Positions 18,259 to 27,310 of a stretch of DNA of 53,239 nucleotides are shown piece by piece; the first letter of the stretch is position 1; every line of letters starts with the position of its first letter. This DNA is from Prochlorococcus sp. AG-347-J06 (GTDB taxonomy: Bacteria; Cyanobacteriota; Cyanobacteriia; PCC-6307; Cyanobiaceae): NCBI GenBank assembly GCA_003281525.1, contig QCBT01000008.1, positions 1 to 53,239 of the forward strand. The letters are read 5' to 3'. Position numbers and translations under genes: made by a program. The notes below the pieces were generated by a model. That model made no database searches and had not been told where the DNA came from. It saw nothing but the letters and a program-made list of their open reading frames with translations.

Positions 18259-19234
18259 CACTACTTATTCTGACGCTATCTTAAGTGCCTTTGATTACTT
18301 ATTAAAAAATTATCCAGAAGTCTTTGTTTTAGGTCAAGGTTTATGGAGCCCATGGTACGTAGGTAATACTATGAAAAACTTAGATAAAAAATATGGTAAG
18401 GATAGAATAATTGATACCCCAGTATCGGAGTCGGCCTGCACTGGTGCTGCTGTTGGAGCATCTATTTGTGGTATGAAACCTATAATAGTTCATCCTAGAA
18501 TGGATTTTATGCTTTATGCAATGGATTCAATTGTTAATCAAGCTGCTAAATGGTCATATATGTTTGGAGGACAATTAAATGCACCAGTCACTATAAGGTC
18601 CATTATTAATAGAGGTGGATCTCAAGGGGCCCAACACTCGCAAGCATTACATAGTTGGTTCGCACATATTCCAGGTATTCGAGTTGTTATGCCTTCCACT
18701 GTACAGGATGCGAGAGATCTACTCATATCCTCAGTTTTATGCCCAGATCCTGTAATTTATATTGATGATAGATGGTTATATGAGCAAACTGCTGATTTAA
18801 AACCTATTAAAGAAACCCCATTAAATGATGTAACTCCTAAATGTTTAAAGGAGGGAGATCAGATTACTATTGTTGGTTCTGGTTATTCGACACTTTTGGC
18901 GTTAAATGCCTCGAAAAAACTTCATTCTGATGGAGTACGTGCTGAAGTTTTCGATTTAAGAGTTATAAATCCATTTAATTCAATAAATATATTAGATTCT
19001 GTATTGAAAACAAAAAGATTACTAGTAATAGACTCAGGTTGGAAATCATGTGGCATGGCTTCTGAAGTAATAACTTCAATTGTTGAAAATATTCCTACAA
19101 ATACTCTAATTGATCCCCCAAGAAGAATTACTCTCCCTGATTGCCCTGCTCCATCAAGCGAGGTCCATGAGAAAGATTATTATCCTAATGAAGAAAAAAT
19201 TATTAAATTTATAAATGATGAATACTATTTTTAA
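18251..19234 (+). CDS. thiamine-diphosphate dehydrogenase E1 beta-like subunit
   Basis: A transketolase-type beta subunit (PdhB/AcoB family), 327 residues from the preferred ATG at 18251, which overlaps the alpha-subunit stop by 8 bp; an alternative in-frame ATG lies at 18239. It has TPVSESACTGAAVGAS (the Glu of the ThDP aminopyrimidine site), HPRMDFMLYAMDSIVNQAAK, GGSQGAQHSQ, VVMPSTVQDARDLL and PAPSSEVHEKDYYP at the C-terminus. It forms an alpha2beta2 E1 with the preceding gene by family analogy. The reaction in this locus is unknown. Confidence 0.85.
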   Translation: MISTTYSDAILSAFDYLLKNYPEVFVLGQGLWSPWYVGNTMKNLDKKYGKDRIIDTPVSESACTGAAVGASICGMKPIIVHPRMDFMLYAMDSIVNQAAKWSYMFGGQLNAPVTIRSIINRGGSQGAQHSQALHSWFAHIPGIRVVMPSTVQDARDLLISSVLCPDPVIYIDDRWLYEQTADLKPIKETPLNDVTPKCLKEGDQITIVGSGYSTLLALNASKKLHSDGVRAEVFDLRVINPFNSINILDSVLKTKRLLVIDSGWKSCGMASEVITSIVENIPTNTLIDPPRRITLPDCPAPSSEVHEKDYYPNEEKIIKFINDEYYF

Positions 19235-19266
19235 TTTTATGCATTCAACCTTTTATGTTTAATATT

Positions 19267-20019
19267 TTATATTTCTCTTGAATAGATGATATCTTTCAAA
19301 CCTGGTGGAGCCATAGGGGTTAATTTATTATTTCTTCTTGCCATTTCAATAATTTCTTCTGGAATTTCGTAACTTCTTAATATTCTTACTATCAGACTTA
19401 GAGTCTTCCTTTTATTAATAAAAGCGAAAATTGTGAGGAGAATTATTTTTATATCTAAAGTAATTGACTGGTTTTTAATATAAGTTAGCGCTAAGTAATT
19501 TTTTCTTGGTCTAATTAACTGGTTATATGCAATATCTGGGTTTTGGTAATCTTTTAAAATTTCTGACTCATCTGAAAAAACTATTGAAGCAAAATCTGTT
19601 ATACCAGGTTTAACTTTTAATAACTCTTTTTCTTTATTGCTATATAAATTTGTTTCTCTCTCAACATTAGGCCTTGGCCCTACAAATGACATTTCCCCTT
19701 TGAAAACATTAAAAAGCTGAGTTAATTCGTCTAATTTTAGTTTTCTTATAATCGCGCCAACTTTTGTTATTCTTGGATCATTTGCACTTGTAGAATCTAC
19801 CTTTGATTTATCTGCTTTTACTATCATAGATCTGAGTTTTATTATTTTAAATTTCTTAAAATTGAAACCAACTCTATCAGCTATGTAAAAGGGGTTTTTA
19901 AAGTCTTGTAACCAAATTAAAAACATAAAGGGAGTTATTAATGGTATTACAAATATTAATCCTAAAAAACTAAAAGTAATGTCAAATATACGTTTTTTGA
20001 ATGAATAAGTAAAATTCAT
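19267..20019 (-). CDS. bacterial sugar transferase (phosphoglycosyl transferase)
   Basis: A 250-residue monotopic phosphoglycosyl transferase of the WcaJ/PglC type, which starts lipid-linked glycan assembly by moving sugar-1-phosphate onto undecaprenyl phosphate. It has FKKRIFDITFSFLGLIFVIP (membrane re-entrant helix), YIADRVGFNFKKFKIIKLRSM, DPRITKVGAIIRKLKLDEL, and SFVGPRPNVERE. The C-terminal ~60 residues beyond the catalytic core are not recognised. Its start overlaps the end of the upstream DegT gene by 4 bp (ATGA), so the pair is coupled. Confidence 0.9.
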   Translation of the reverse strand: MNFTYSFKKRIFDITFSFLGLIFVIPLITPFMFLIWLQDFKNPFYIADRVGFNFKKFKIIKLRSMIVKADKSKVDSTSANDPRITKVGAIIRKLKLDELTQLFNVFKGEMSFVGPRPNVERETNLYSNKEKELLKVKPGITDFASIVFSDESEILKDYQNPDIAYNQLIRPRKNYLALTYIKNQSITLDIKIILLTIFAFINKRKTLSLIVRILRSYEIPEEIIEMARRNNKLTPMAPPGLKDIIYSREI

Positions 20020-21122
20020 TTTCGATAAAAAGAAATAATCTTATCAGCTATGTAACTAACTTCTTCATCTGTTAGATAATCCCATATTGGTATCATTATG
20101 CATTTTTTAAAGAAATCCTCTACTTTAGGCAATTTAACAGTAAAGCCTAATGATTCCCATTGATGTATCCCTTTCCCATTCCATTGAATTAAAGTTTTGA
20201 TACCATTTTCTTCTAGATGTTTCTTTAGATCATCTCTATTATCCGCCATAAATTCGTAGTTTTGAAAAATATCAAAATTATCTGCGTCATCAAGTGGCGG
20301 TGGTGGAAGCTTAAGCTCGTTTAATGGAGATAACCTTTTGTGATAATAAGAAGCAATTTCTCTTCTTCTTTTAATTACTGCAGGATATTTCTGAAGTTGA
20401 TATGAGAGTATTGCCGCCTGAATATTATCTAACCTACTATTTCTACCCCATGACTTGAGCTCTCCATCTACATCTCTTCCTTGATCATGAAGTTGATGAG
20501 ATCTATTAAAAATATCATAATTATTTGTTACTACGGCTCCGCCATCTCCAAAACATCCCATAACCTTCGCTGGATAAAAACTAATAGCACCAGCAACCCC
20601 AAATGTTCCTGAATGATTACCTTTGTATCTTGCTCCTAAAGCTTGCGCAGCGTCTTCTACAACAAATAATTTATGTCTATTAGCTAAATTAATAATCGTA
20701 TCCATATCACATATTCTTCCATTAAGTTGGGTAGGCATTATTCCAACTGTTCTCGAATTAATCGCATCAGAAATTGCTTCTGTACATATTAAATTATCAT
20801 CTCCTATATCAACAGGTTTGGGTACTCCTCCAGCCATGACTATAGATGATGCTGTAGCTATAAAAGTATGTGAAGAGCAAATTACTTCATCACCTGGTCT
20901 TAATCCTATCGATTGCCAAATTATTTCCAGACCATCTGTACAATTCCCTACGCCTATTGCATGATTACAACCTGTAAATTCCGATAGTTTCTTCTCAAAA
21001 TCTTTTTTTGCTTGTTGCATGATAAATCCGCCATTACTTGCAACTTCATCAATTATTTTTAAATAATTTTCTCTATGATTAAGATAGAGTTTTTTGTAGT
21101 CGCAAAAAGGGATATTTTTCAA
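20016..21122 (-). CDS. DegT/DnrJ/EryC1/StrS family PLP aminotransferase
   Basis: A 368-residue sugar aminotransferase, expected to aminate a 4-keto (or 3-keto) nucleotide sugar. VVEDAAQALGA contains Asp157 for the PLP pyridine nitrogen, and SFYPAKVMG contains Lys186, the Schiff-base lysine, followed by GDGGAVVT. The C-terminal region includes GRNSRLDNIQAAIL. Together with the CapD-like 4,6-dehydratase it could make a 4-amino-4,6-dideoxy sugar. Coupled to the downstream sugar transferase by a 4 bp overlap. Confidence 0.92.
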   Translation of the reverse strand: MKNIPFCDYKKLYLNHRENYLKIIDEVASNGGFIMQQAKKDFEKKLSEFTGCNHAIGVGNCTDGLEIIWQSIGLRPGDEVICSSHTFIATASSIVMAGGVPKPVDIGDDNLICTEAISDAINSRTVGIMPTQLNGRICDMDTIINLANRHKLFVVEDAAQALGARYKGNHSGTFGVAGAISFYPAKVMGCFGDGGAVVTNNYDIFNRSHQLHDQGRDVDGELKSWGRNSRLDNIQAAILSYQLQKYPAVIKRRREIASYYHKRLSPLNELKLPPPPLDDADNFDIFQNYEFMADNRDDLKKHLEENGIKTLIQWNGKGIHQWESLGFTVKLPKVEDFFKKCIMIPIWDYLTDEEVSYIADKIISFYRK

Positions 21123-21204
21123 AACAAAAAAATAAACTATTATTAATTATATATTGTAGGTTTATGATTTAAAAAAAATCATTTTCTTAATATAGATAAT
21201 TTAT

Positions 21205-21972
21205 TTATTTAGATATCTTTTTTGCTTCAATAATAAACTTAAAAGACATCCAGTTCGGAAGATTTTTATCAAAAAAATCAGATAAAATTTTTGATTTTTT
21301 ATAGCCGATTATTTTTGATAAGGGATAGAGCATCCAAATTAATTTTCCAGAATAATTTATTTTTGTAATCCCAAATTTACGCTTATAATCTTCTAATAAT
21401 TTCCTATCTGGCATTCTTTTTAAAGTGCTTTTTGTTCTATTTCCCCTTAAATAATGTATATACCTATTTAATTTATAAATAGGATTTTCATTTAAAGAAT
21501 CAATACCTATAAAAATTCCATTTTGTTTTAAAACTTTATGAATTTCGTTTAAAACTTTTTTATTGTTGCCGTAGCTTAGACCTCCAGCACATGCAACAAT
21601 ATCAAATGTTTCATTATCAAATGGAAGGAATTCCATATTACATTCCCTAAAACTAATAGATTTCGTTAAAAAAGAACTATAGTTTTTTTTAATAACATCA
21701 AGTGAATTTTTTGATATGTCTGCAAATGTTATATCTTGATAATTTTCTAAAATTGCTCCACTACTTTTACCTTCACCACAACAAATTTCCAAAATTTTAA
21801 ATCCTTTTTTTGAATTTCTAATCAGGGATTTATAGTAAATTTCAATATAGGGTGCATCTATTAAATTATTATTTCTTTTTTTTTCTTGGGAATTTTTTGA
21901 ATTATATTTATTTAATTTCGCCCTTTTTGAATATCTTTCACGTTCAATATCTAAATCCGATTTTTTATTCAC
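21205..21972 (-). CDS. class I SAM-dependent methyltransferase
   Basis: A 255-residue protein with the SAM-binding motif ILEICCGEGKSSG, the acidic second motif ITFADISKNSL, and FDIVACAGGLSYGNN then EIHKVLKQNGIFIGIDS, all typical of class I methyltransferases with a methyltransf_11-type core. The first ~45 residues are highly charged and unrecognised. Placed in the glycan cluster, it may methylate a sugar, but the acceptor is unknown. It is 82 bp downstream of the possible flippase gene on the same strand. Confidence 0.7.
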   Translation of the reverse strand: MNKKSDLDIERERYSKRAKLNKYNSKNSQEKKRNNNLIDAPYIEIYYKSLIRNSKKGFKILEICCGEGKSSGAILENYQDITFADISKNSLDVIKKNYSSFLTKSISFRECNMEFLPFDNETFDIVACAGGLSYGNNKKVLNEIHKVLKQNGIFIGIDSLNENPIYKLNRYIHYLRGNRTKSTLKRMPDRKLLEDYKRKFGITKINYSGKLIWMLYPLSKIIGYKKSKILSDFFDKNLPNWMSFKFIIEAKKISK

Positions 21973-22058
21973 TTATAAAAAATGAAGTTATTTAACAATT
22001 TTAACTTTAAATTAGAGAAAATAATATGAAATAGTTTTGATTAATGACTTAAAAGTTT

Positions 22059-23249
22059 TTAATATTCATTAGCAATTTTTGTTGAGATTGTTAATCTTGC
22101 TATATTCGCGGAAATGATACCAAAAGATAATATAAGAGTATTGAATCGTAGAAAGATAAAAGAAAAAAATAATAGAGATGAAATTATTAACATTTCAATG
22201 AAAATTGCTTTATATTTTTTTGCCCAAAAAATTCTCTGTTCTTGAATTAAAGAAAGAGAATTTAAAACTATACTTAATCCTAAAATTAATAATGTAAATA
22301 CACTTATGAGGTTATTGTTTAATCCATCGGCAATGCTTAAGAAAGCATAACCTAAGCATACAAATGTAATTGTAAAAAATGAGAATATAAAAATCTTAGA
22401 ATTTTGCAAAAGTTGTTTTAAGGACTTGTTTTTTATTATTTCAGCTTTTTTATTTGAAAGAATTTGAAAATCTATAACGAATGTTATTAATTGGAAAATT
22501 GAAACTGCAATATACATTTTACCAGTTTGATTTGATCCTGCCGTTAGAGATGCAATCCTTTCACTATAGGTTGGCAAAAGCATTGATAAAGAAATTAACC
22601 AGGCTTTGAAAAGCGACTTATTTAGTAAGAATTTGAAGCTTGTATTTTTAATTAACTTAAAATAATAATTTAGAGATTTCCATATTTTAAAAGGTTTTAT
22701 TATTAACAAGAATGGACTTAGGGTAGAAATACATAACATCATTAAAATAAAATTAAAAATAAATTGTTCTGAATATTTACCTGAAATTATTAAAGCAAAA
22801 AAGATAATGTTGTTTACTGGATTTCTCCAAATACCAATGATATTCCATGGAAAATACTTTTTAAAAGTGAGTGAATATCTATGAAACTCATCGAATATTT
22901 TTTCTGAAAATAAGTAAAAAAATATTAATAAATTTAATAATAATGAAGGTTCATATTGATCTAAAAAATTTCTTATTAATATGCAGACTAGCAATGATGA
23001 AAAGATTAAAATTAATAAAAGTGGATAAAAATAATTTATAAAAATTTCCCTGAAATTATAAACCTTACTTTTAACAGCTTTGATATATATTTCTTTGTGC
23101 AGGGGTGGTAGAGCATTATTAAATAAAGTACTAGTTGTAAATAATAAAGCTAATCCTCCCGCGGCTTCTACATAATTAAATTTCGTTAAAATGGTTACAG
23201 TTAATACTCGTCCAATTAATGAACTTAACATTACTACTCTGTACCACAT
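22059..23249 (-). CDS. polytopic membrane protein, possible oligosaccharide flippase
   Basis: A 396-residue protein that is mostly hydrophobic helices, roughly ten to eleven. The N-terminus (SSLIGRVLTVTILTKFNYVE, then GGLALLFTTSTLFN) looks like the first helices of Wzx/MATE-like flippases. It is shorter than usual Wzx (about 420-480 residues). An undecaprenyl-P-sugar transferase, glycosyltransferases and an O-antigen ligase-like gene nearby leave a flippase as the missing piece, which supports the call by context. No diagnostic motif is present, so this remains tentative. Confidence 0.4.
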   Translation of the reverse strand: MWYRVVMLSSLIGRVLTVTILTKFNYVEAAGGLALLFTTSTLFNNALPPLHKEIYIKAVKSKVYNFREIFINYFYPLLLILIFSSLLVCILIRNFLDQYEPSLLLNLLIFFYLFSEKIFDEFHRYSLTFKKYFPWNIIGIWRNPVNNIIFFALIISGKYSEQFIFNFILMMLCISTLSPFLLIIKPFKIWKSLNYYFKLIKNTSFKFLLNKSLFKAWLISLSMLLPTYSERIASLTAGSNQTGKMYIAVSIFQLITFVIDFQILSNKKAEIIKNKSLKQLLQNSKIFIFSFFTITFVCLGYAFLSIADGLNNNLISVFTLLILGLSIVLNSLSLIQEQRIFWAKKYKAIFIEMLIISSLLFFSFIFLRFNTLILSFGIISANIARLTISTKIANEY

Positions 23250-23452
23250 ATCATTAACTAAAAAAAAATTCTAATTTTATTTGAAAAAATTTTTAAATAT
23301 ATCTTTCTCCAAGAAATATAATTCATACTTTTAATTTTATAACATCATTTATGCTTTGAACAAAAATTAATACTTAAAAGTTATGCAATCCCTTTTGATC
23401 TTATTGAGATTTATCCATTTATTTTTAATTAAATTATATTACTTGATTAATT

Positions 23453-24091
23453 TCAATCCATAACGAATCTAAAAGCATCAATATCTTTATTAAGTGAAAC
23501 CATATCTATTTCATTCTTAGCAGGCACTATAAATAAACATTGTCTGCCGCATTCATTTATTCGTGACACATATTTTTCAATAAAATGATAATGCGGACTA
23601 TTTACATAATCATCAAAGATTATTTTTGTCCCTGCCTCTGCAAATTTCAATGAGGTAAGAAAACAACAGACTCTAAACCTTCCATCAACTAATACCAATG
23701 TTGGACTTTCTGATTGTTTCCAAATATAGTCTGTATAGTCTTGAAAATTATTAGAATTCACGTAGCTTAATGGAAATCCCCATCGACGAACTTTACCTAA
23801 ATCGATATGATTTATTGTCAATTTAGACAGATATTTTTTATTTTCAGTTTTTATTTTTTCTACCCATTCTTTAGAGGAATCTACTGATATAACCATACAA
23901 TTAGTATTTTTAAGCACCCATTTTGAAGAGAGTCCACAACCATACTCTCCATAAATTTTAATTCCCTCTAATGATTTTTTAAAAAGAAAATCATCTCCAT
24001 CGAATAATGACTTTCTAAGTGATGAAAAAAACTTTAAATATAAATAAGGAATAATAGGAGGCAATAATAATTGAATGATCTTTTTAAACAT
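23453..24091 (-). CDS. Rossmann-fold methyltransferase-like protein
   Basis: A 212-residue protein. After a hydrophobic N-terminus (residues 5-25, LLLPPIIPYLYLKFF) it shows IYGEYGCGLSSKW, resembling SAM motif I, then ISVDSSKEWVEKI (acidic end of strand 2), TLVLVDGRFRVCC and IIFDDYVN. This order is seen in small class I methyltransferases, but the catalytic role cannot be fixed. A glycan-related function is inferred from its place between the possible flippase and the O-antigen ligase-like gene. Confidence 0.5.
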   Translation of the reverse strand: MFKKIIQLLLPPIIPYLYLKFFSSLRKSLFDGDDFLFKKSLEGIKIYGEYGCGLSSKWVLKNTNCMVISVDSSKEWVEKIKTENKKYLSKLTINHIDLGKVRRWGFPLSYVNSNNFQDYTDYIWKQSESPTLVLVDGRFRVCCFLTSLKFAEAGTKIIFDDYVNSPHYHFIEKYVSRINECGRQCLFIVPAKNEIDMVSLNKDIDAFRFVMD

Positions 24092-24248
24092 TGAGCCGAA
24101 TTATCAACTTACTTTTTTAAAATAACAATTAAATTTAAGATAGGTAATATTATTATTTATTAAAAAAATCATTCTTATCTTTCCTAGTCCTCCTTAACTA
24201 TTAATTAATGATTCTTTGTAGAAAGAAGTTTTAAAAGATAAACTAAAT

Positions 24249-25574
24249 TTATTTTAAATTATAAATTTTTCTTTCAGGATTTTGTATATTAATTATTAAT
24301 CCAGATATAAAAATCCAAAATATAATATTTAATCTTGGCTCATAGTATTGGACATCAAATATTTGACTGAAAAAGAAGGAAAAGGAAGCCGTCCACCATG
24401 CTTTATCAAACTTATTTAAGTTAATTTTCTCAAGACTGATATCTTTTTTTTTGAAAATAAAAATTTTCTTAAATGATTTATAAAAGACAATAATCAATGT
24501 TGAATTTACTAAAAATGAAAAAGGTAAACCATAATTTAAAGCCATTTCAAGTTGAATATTGTGTGTATGAGCATACCATTGAAGAAAGGATTTATAACAA
24601 CACATATCATGCTTCATTTCATATAAAATTGGAAAACTTGCTGCTCCCCATCCAAGAAAAGGTCGTTCTTTTATAAAATCTATTGCGCTTAGCCAAATTG
24701 AGAATCTTGCATTTGAAGTGAAAACCTCAAGATTTTCGAATATTGAAAATCTAGCTATTAATTTGGAAGGGAAAATATTTATTGCAAATTCTTTAATACT
24801 TAAAGGGAAAATATTTGTTATGGCAGCTATTAATAAAGTTATTAATAGAATTAATAAAAGAAATAACCAAATTGAAAATGATCCTTTTAAGAATATCAAA
24901 GAAGATAAAAATAAATTAATTAATCCATTTCTAGAATATGTTAAATAAATAGAAGAAATTATTGAAATACTAAAAATATAAATGAAAAATTTTGATCCAT
25001 TTTTTCTTTGAGACAAAATAGCTAAACAAATAGGCCACAATATTGTGAACCATAAACTTGCATAATTTCTATTGTTAAATAGTCCAGTAAGACCAGGTTC
25101 TCCTTCTCTCTGGAACCAAATAATTAACCCATTAAAAATCTCGAATGGCCCATGAATATTAAAAAAGACCTGTAGAAAACCTGAAATTATTAAAGGAACG
25201 GAACCACTAAGTAAAAGTAACAAAATTATTTTTCTTGATTTTGAAGAATATAAGTAAGGTTTGAATGCCCATATGCAAAAAAATAAAGGAAGCCAATTAA
25301 AAAGACTTACCCAATTTAAATAATTGCTCCAGCTGTCAATTTTATTAGAGAATGGTCCTAAACTTGATATAAATACTGAAAGTATTAGAAAAAAACTAGC
25401 TAAAAAAAATGGATAGTTCCATTTGTCAGATAAGAAATTTTTGTAATTTTTATAAGTGGATATAAATATCGAAAAAAGGAATAAAATAGAAGATAATACA
25501 GGAAAAGAAACTAATAAAAAGATACCTGATCGAAAAAGATAATTTCCAGTTTTAAAATTTAATATTGTTTTCAA
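24249..25574 (-). CDS. O-antigen ligase/polymerase-like membrane protein
   Basis: A 441-residue polytopic membrane protein of the Wzy_C/WaaL family. The family marks are GLFNNRNYASLWFTILWP, YLTYSRNGLI, FLGWGAASFPILYE, and WYAHTHNIQLEMALNYG, the last holding the periplasmic His. Members polymerise or ligate lipid-linked glycans on the outer face of the inner membrane; ligase versus polymerase cannot be told apart here. It is the last glycan gene before the tRNA and lies 113 bp from it. Confidence 0.8.
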   Translation of the reverse strand: MKTILNFKTGNYLFRSGIFLLVSFPVLSSILFLFSIFISTYKNYKNFLSDKWNYPFFLASFFLILSVFISSLGPFSNKIDSWSNYLNWVSLFNWLPLFFCIWAFKPYLYSSKSRKIILLLLLSGSVPLIISGFLQVFFNIHGPFEIFNGLIIWFQREGEPGLTGLFNNRNYASLWFTILWPICLAILSQRKNGSKFFIYIFSISIISSIYLTYSRNGLINLFLSSLIFLKGSFSIWLFLLLILLITLLIAAITNIFPLSIKEFAINIFPSKLIARFSIFENLEVFTSNARFSIWLSAIDFIKERPFLGWGAASFPILYEMKHDMCCYKSFLQWYAHTHNIQLEMALNYGLPFSFLVNSTLIIVFYKSFKKIFIFKKKDISLEKINLNKFDKAWWTASFSFFFSQIFDVQYYEPRLNIIFWIFISGLIINIQNPERKIYNLK

Positions 25575-25687
25575 AAAATTATATATTTATCAAATAATAA
25601 CAATAATGTTCATGCTAAGAATTTCATTGAGTCATTTTTAGGATTGTCCATATTATATATAATTGTTTTGAAAAAACTTAAATTTAC

Positions 25688-25760
<73 letters not shown>

Positions 25761-25780
25761 TAGGGGTTTTTCGGTAATTT

Positions 25781-25790
25781 GGTCACTCAG
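25781..25790 (+). repeat. GGTCACTCAG repeat, copy 1
   Basis: Near the tRNA side of the putative element. The longer context TTGGTCACTCAG followed by ACAAAT within a few bases recurs at the other end (26318-26338). Copies 2 and 3 are at 26308-26317 and 26320-26329. The arrangement is like arm-type recombinase sites, by inference. Confidence 0.7.
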
Positions 25791-25955
25791 ATAACAAATC
25801 GGTTAAAAACCAGAAATAAATCATACTTTTAACAGTTCAATTTATAACCTTTTTATTTTATATCAGCCCTGCACCCCCTAACCAGTAATTCTTCAAAAAT
25901 AAATACTCTATATAATAATGATAAATTAGAAAAAGAAGAAATTTAAAATGATCCA

Positions 25956-26291
25956 ATGAGATTAACACCTAAGCAGATATTGACAATGTTGGTTAGTTCA
26001 TTTTTTCTAAGCATACCAATTCTAGGCGCTACGGTTAATGAGAAAGCATTTATAATTGGCATTCTTGCTTCAGAAAAGTGTCAGGTTAGAAAAGGTGAGA
26101 ATCCAACTCTTTTAAGATCAATTGTCGTAAAAGAAGTCAAAAAAATGAACATAGATGTTGAACTACTTAAAAATAATAGATTAAATAAAGGTGCTTACCA
26201 GTATTCTTTGGACTTGGATTCTACTTGTGGCAAATCAACCCTAAGTATTGAAGAACAAGAGAACCTAATAATGAAATACATCATAGAATAA
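25956..26291 (+). CDS. small exported protein, function unknown
   Basis: 111 residues. The N-terminus has a Lys/Arg-poor but recognisable signal-type segment (ILTMLVSSFFLSIPILGATV, about residues 8-27), with a likely cleavage after ILGA. The rest is soluble, contains just two Cys (in EKCQVR and STCGK) that could form a disulfide, and ends in a charged helix. I do not recognise the family. The start is ATG 25956, preceded by the purine-rich AAAAAGAAGAA. It lies between the tRNA and its duplicated half, so it is probably cargo of the integrated remnant. Confidence 0.6.
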   Translation: MRLTPKQILTMLVSSFFLSIPILGATVNEKAFIIGILASEKCQVRKGENPTLLRSIVVKEVKKMNIDVELLKNNRLNKGAYQYSLDLDSTCGKSTLSIEEQENLIMKYIIE

Positions 26292-26307
26292 GTCATTCAT
26301 CAGATAT

Positions 26308-26329
26308 GGTCACTCAGTTGGTCACTCAG
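26308..26329 (+). repeat. GGTCACTCAG repeat, copies 2 and 3 in near-tandem
   Basis: Two exact decamers start 12 bp apart (26308 and 26320) immediately downstream of the small exported-protein gene. Together with copy 1 at 25781 they flank that gene. Confidence 0.7.
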
Positions 26330-26446
26330 AACACAAATAATCACATAATATAACCTATTGTTTTTATATGTTATTTCCTTATAATCTATTGTTATAACTG
26401 AAGTCTTTTAAGCTATTAATGAATTTTGTAGATGTTGTTGGATTTT

Positions 26447-26486
26447 CTTAGAAGGCAGTTGCTCTATCCAGCTGAGCTAAGGAAGC
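26447..26486 (-). repeat. partial tRNA-Arg copy (5' half, 40 bp)
   Basis: Exact match to tRNA-Arg positions 1-40, from the acceptor 5' strand through the anticodon stem and most of the loop; the homology then stops abruptly. It lacks the 3' half so it is not a functional tRNA gene. On the same strand, TATAAT (26494-26499 complement) stands 7 bp before its 5' end, so the fragment may retain the original tRNA promoter. Confidence 0.9.
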
Positions 26487-26619
26487 ATTTTTTATTATAT
26501 CTAAACTTATAGACCTAAATAATCTAAGTAAATCGTTTTAAATATTATGAGTAAAAATTTTCACTTATTTCCTTTTAACTAGAAAACACATAAAATTGTA
26601 GAGTTATCGAATTCTAATC

Positions 26620-27303
26620 TTGCCAAAAAGACTAACTGAAAAACAAAAAGAAGAAATAGTTAAAAGTTTTAAGTCTGGAATAGCTATTGAAGTTTTGTCA
26701 GAAAAATATAATTGTACTAATTCCACAATCATAAGAAATCTGAAAAAAATTCTTGGAGAATTAAAATATCAAGAATTCACCAATAAAAGCAAATCCAATA
26801 TAGAGAAATCTAAAACTAAAAAGAATCAAACTAATGATTCTAATAATAAAGATTTTGATAGTGAAAATTTCAGTAAATATTCCAATAGTCCCATAGTATT
26901 AAATGAAAATACAACTGCTTCAAATTTTGCTCCAATTGATGCTTTTTTTGAAATTGCGCCATTAGATTATGAAATTGATAGTTCTTCTAGAAAAGAATTA
27001 TCTTCGGTTTCTTTATCAGAGGTTGATTTTCCTAAAGTTGTATATATGGTTGTAGATAAAAAAATTGAGTTAGAGATAAAATTATTAAAAGATTTCCCAG
27101 AATGGGATTTTTTACCTTATGGCGATTTAAATAGGAAAACCATTGAAATATTTTTTGATTTAAATCTTGCTAAAAGATCATGTAAAAAGGAGCAAAAGGT
27201 ACTTAAAGTTCCAAATACTGACGTTTTTAGAATCGCAGCACCTGTTTTGCTAAAGAAGGGAATTTCAAGAATTGTTTGTGCTGAAAATTTAATAGCTCTT
27301 TGA
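26620..27303 (+). CDS. helix-turn-helix protein, conserved hypothetical
   Basis: 227 residues starting at TTG 26620. Residues 3-50 (LTEKQKEEIVKSFKSG, then LSEKYNCTNSTIIRNLKKIL) form a homeodomain/transposase-like helix-turn-helix. A low-complexity Asn/Ser/Lys linker (about 55-115) follows, then a second compact domain (VDFPKVVYMVVDKKIELEIK to the end) that I do not recognise. A DNA-binding regulatory role is inferred from the HTH. It is the first core-type gene to the right of the tRNA integration scar and is convergent with a small membrane protein gene 7 bp away. Confidence 0.6.
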   Translation: MPKRLTEKQKEEIVKSFKSGIAIEVLSEKYNCTNSTIIRNLKKILGELKYQEFTNKSKSNIEKSKTKKNQTNDSNNKDFDSENFSKYSNSPIVLNENTTASNFAPIDAFFEIAPLDYEIDSSSRKELSSVSLSEVDFPKVVYMVVDKKIELEIKLLKDFPEWDFLPYGDLNRKTIEIFFDLNLAKRSCKKEQKVLKVPNTDVFRIAAPVLLKKGISRIVCAENLIAL

Positions 27304-27310
27304 TTAATTT

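Larger units (their letters stand above)
26292..26619. other. gene-free stretch with integration-scar features
   Basis: 328 bp with no credible coding frame. It contains GGTCACTCAG twice in near-tandem (26308-26329), the partial tRNA-Arg copy (26447-26486), and AT-rich DNA leading to the TTG start of the helix-turn-helix gene. No other RNA gene could be recognised. Confidence 0.6.

Noticed and set aside
26447..26486. Second tRNA-Arg gene
   Set aside because: Only the 5' 40 nt match; the 3' half, T arm and acceptor 3' strand are missing.
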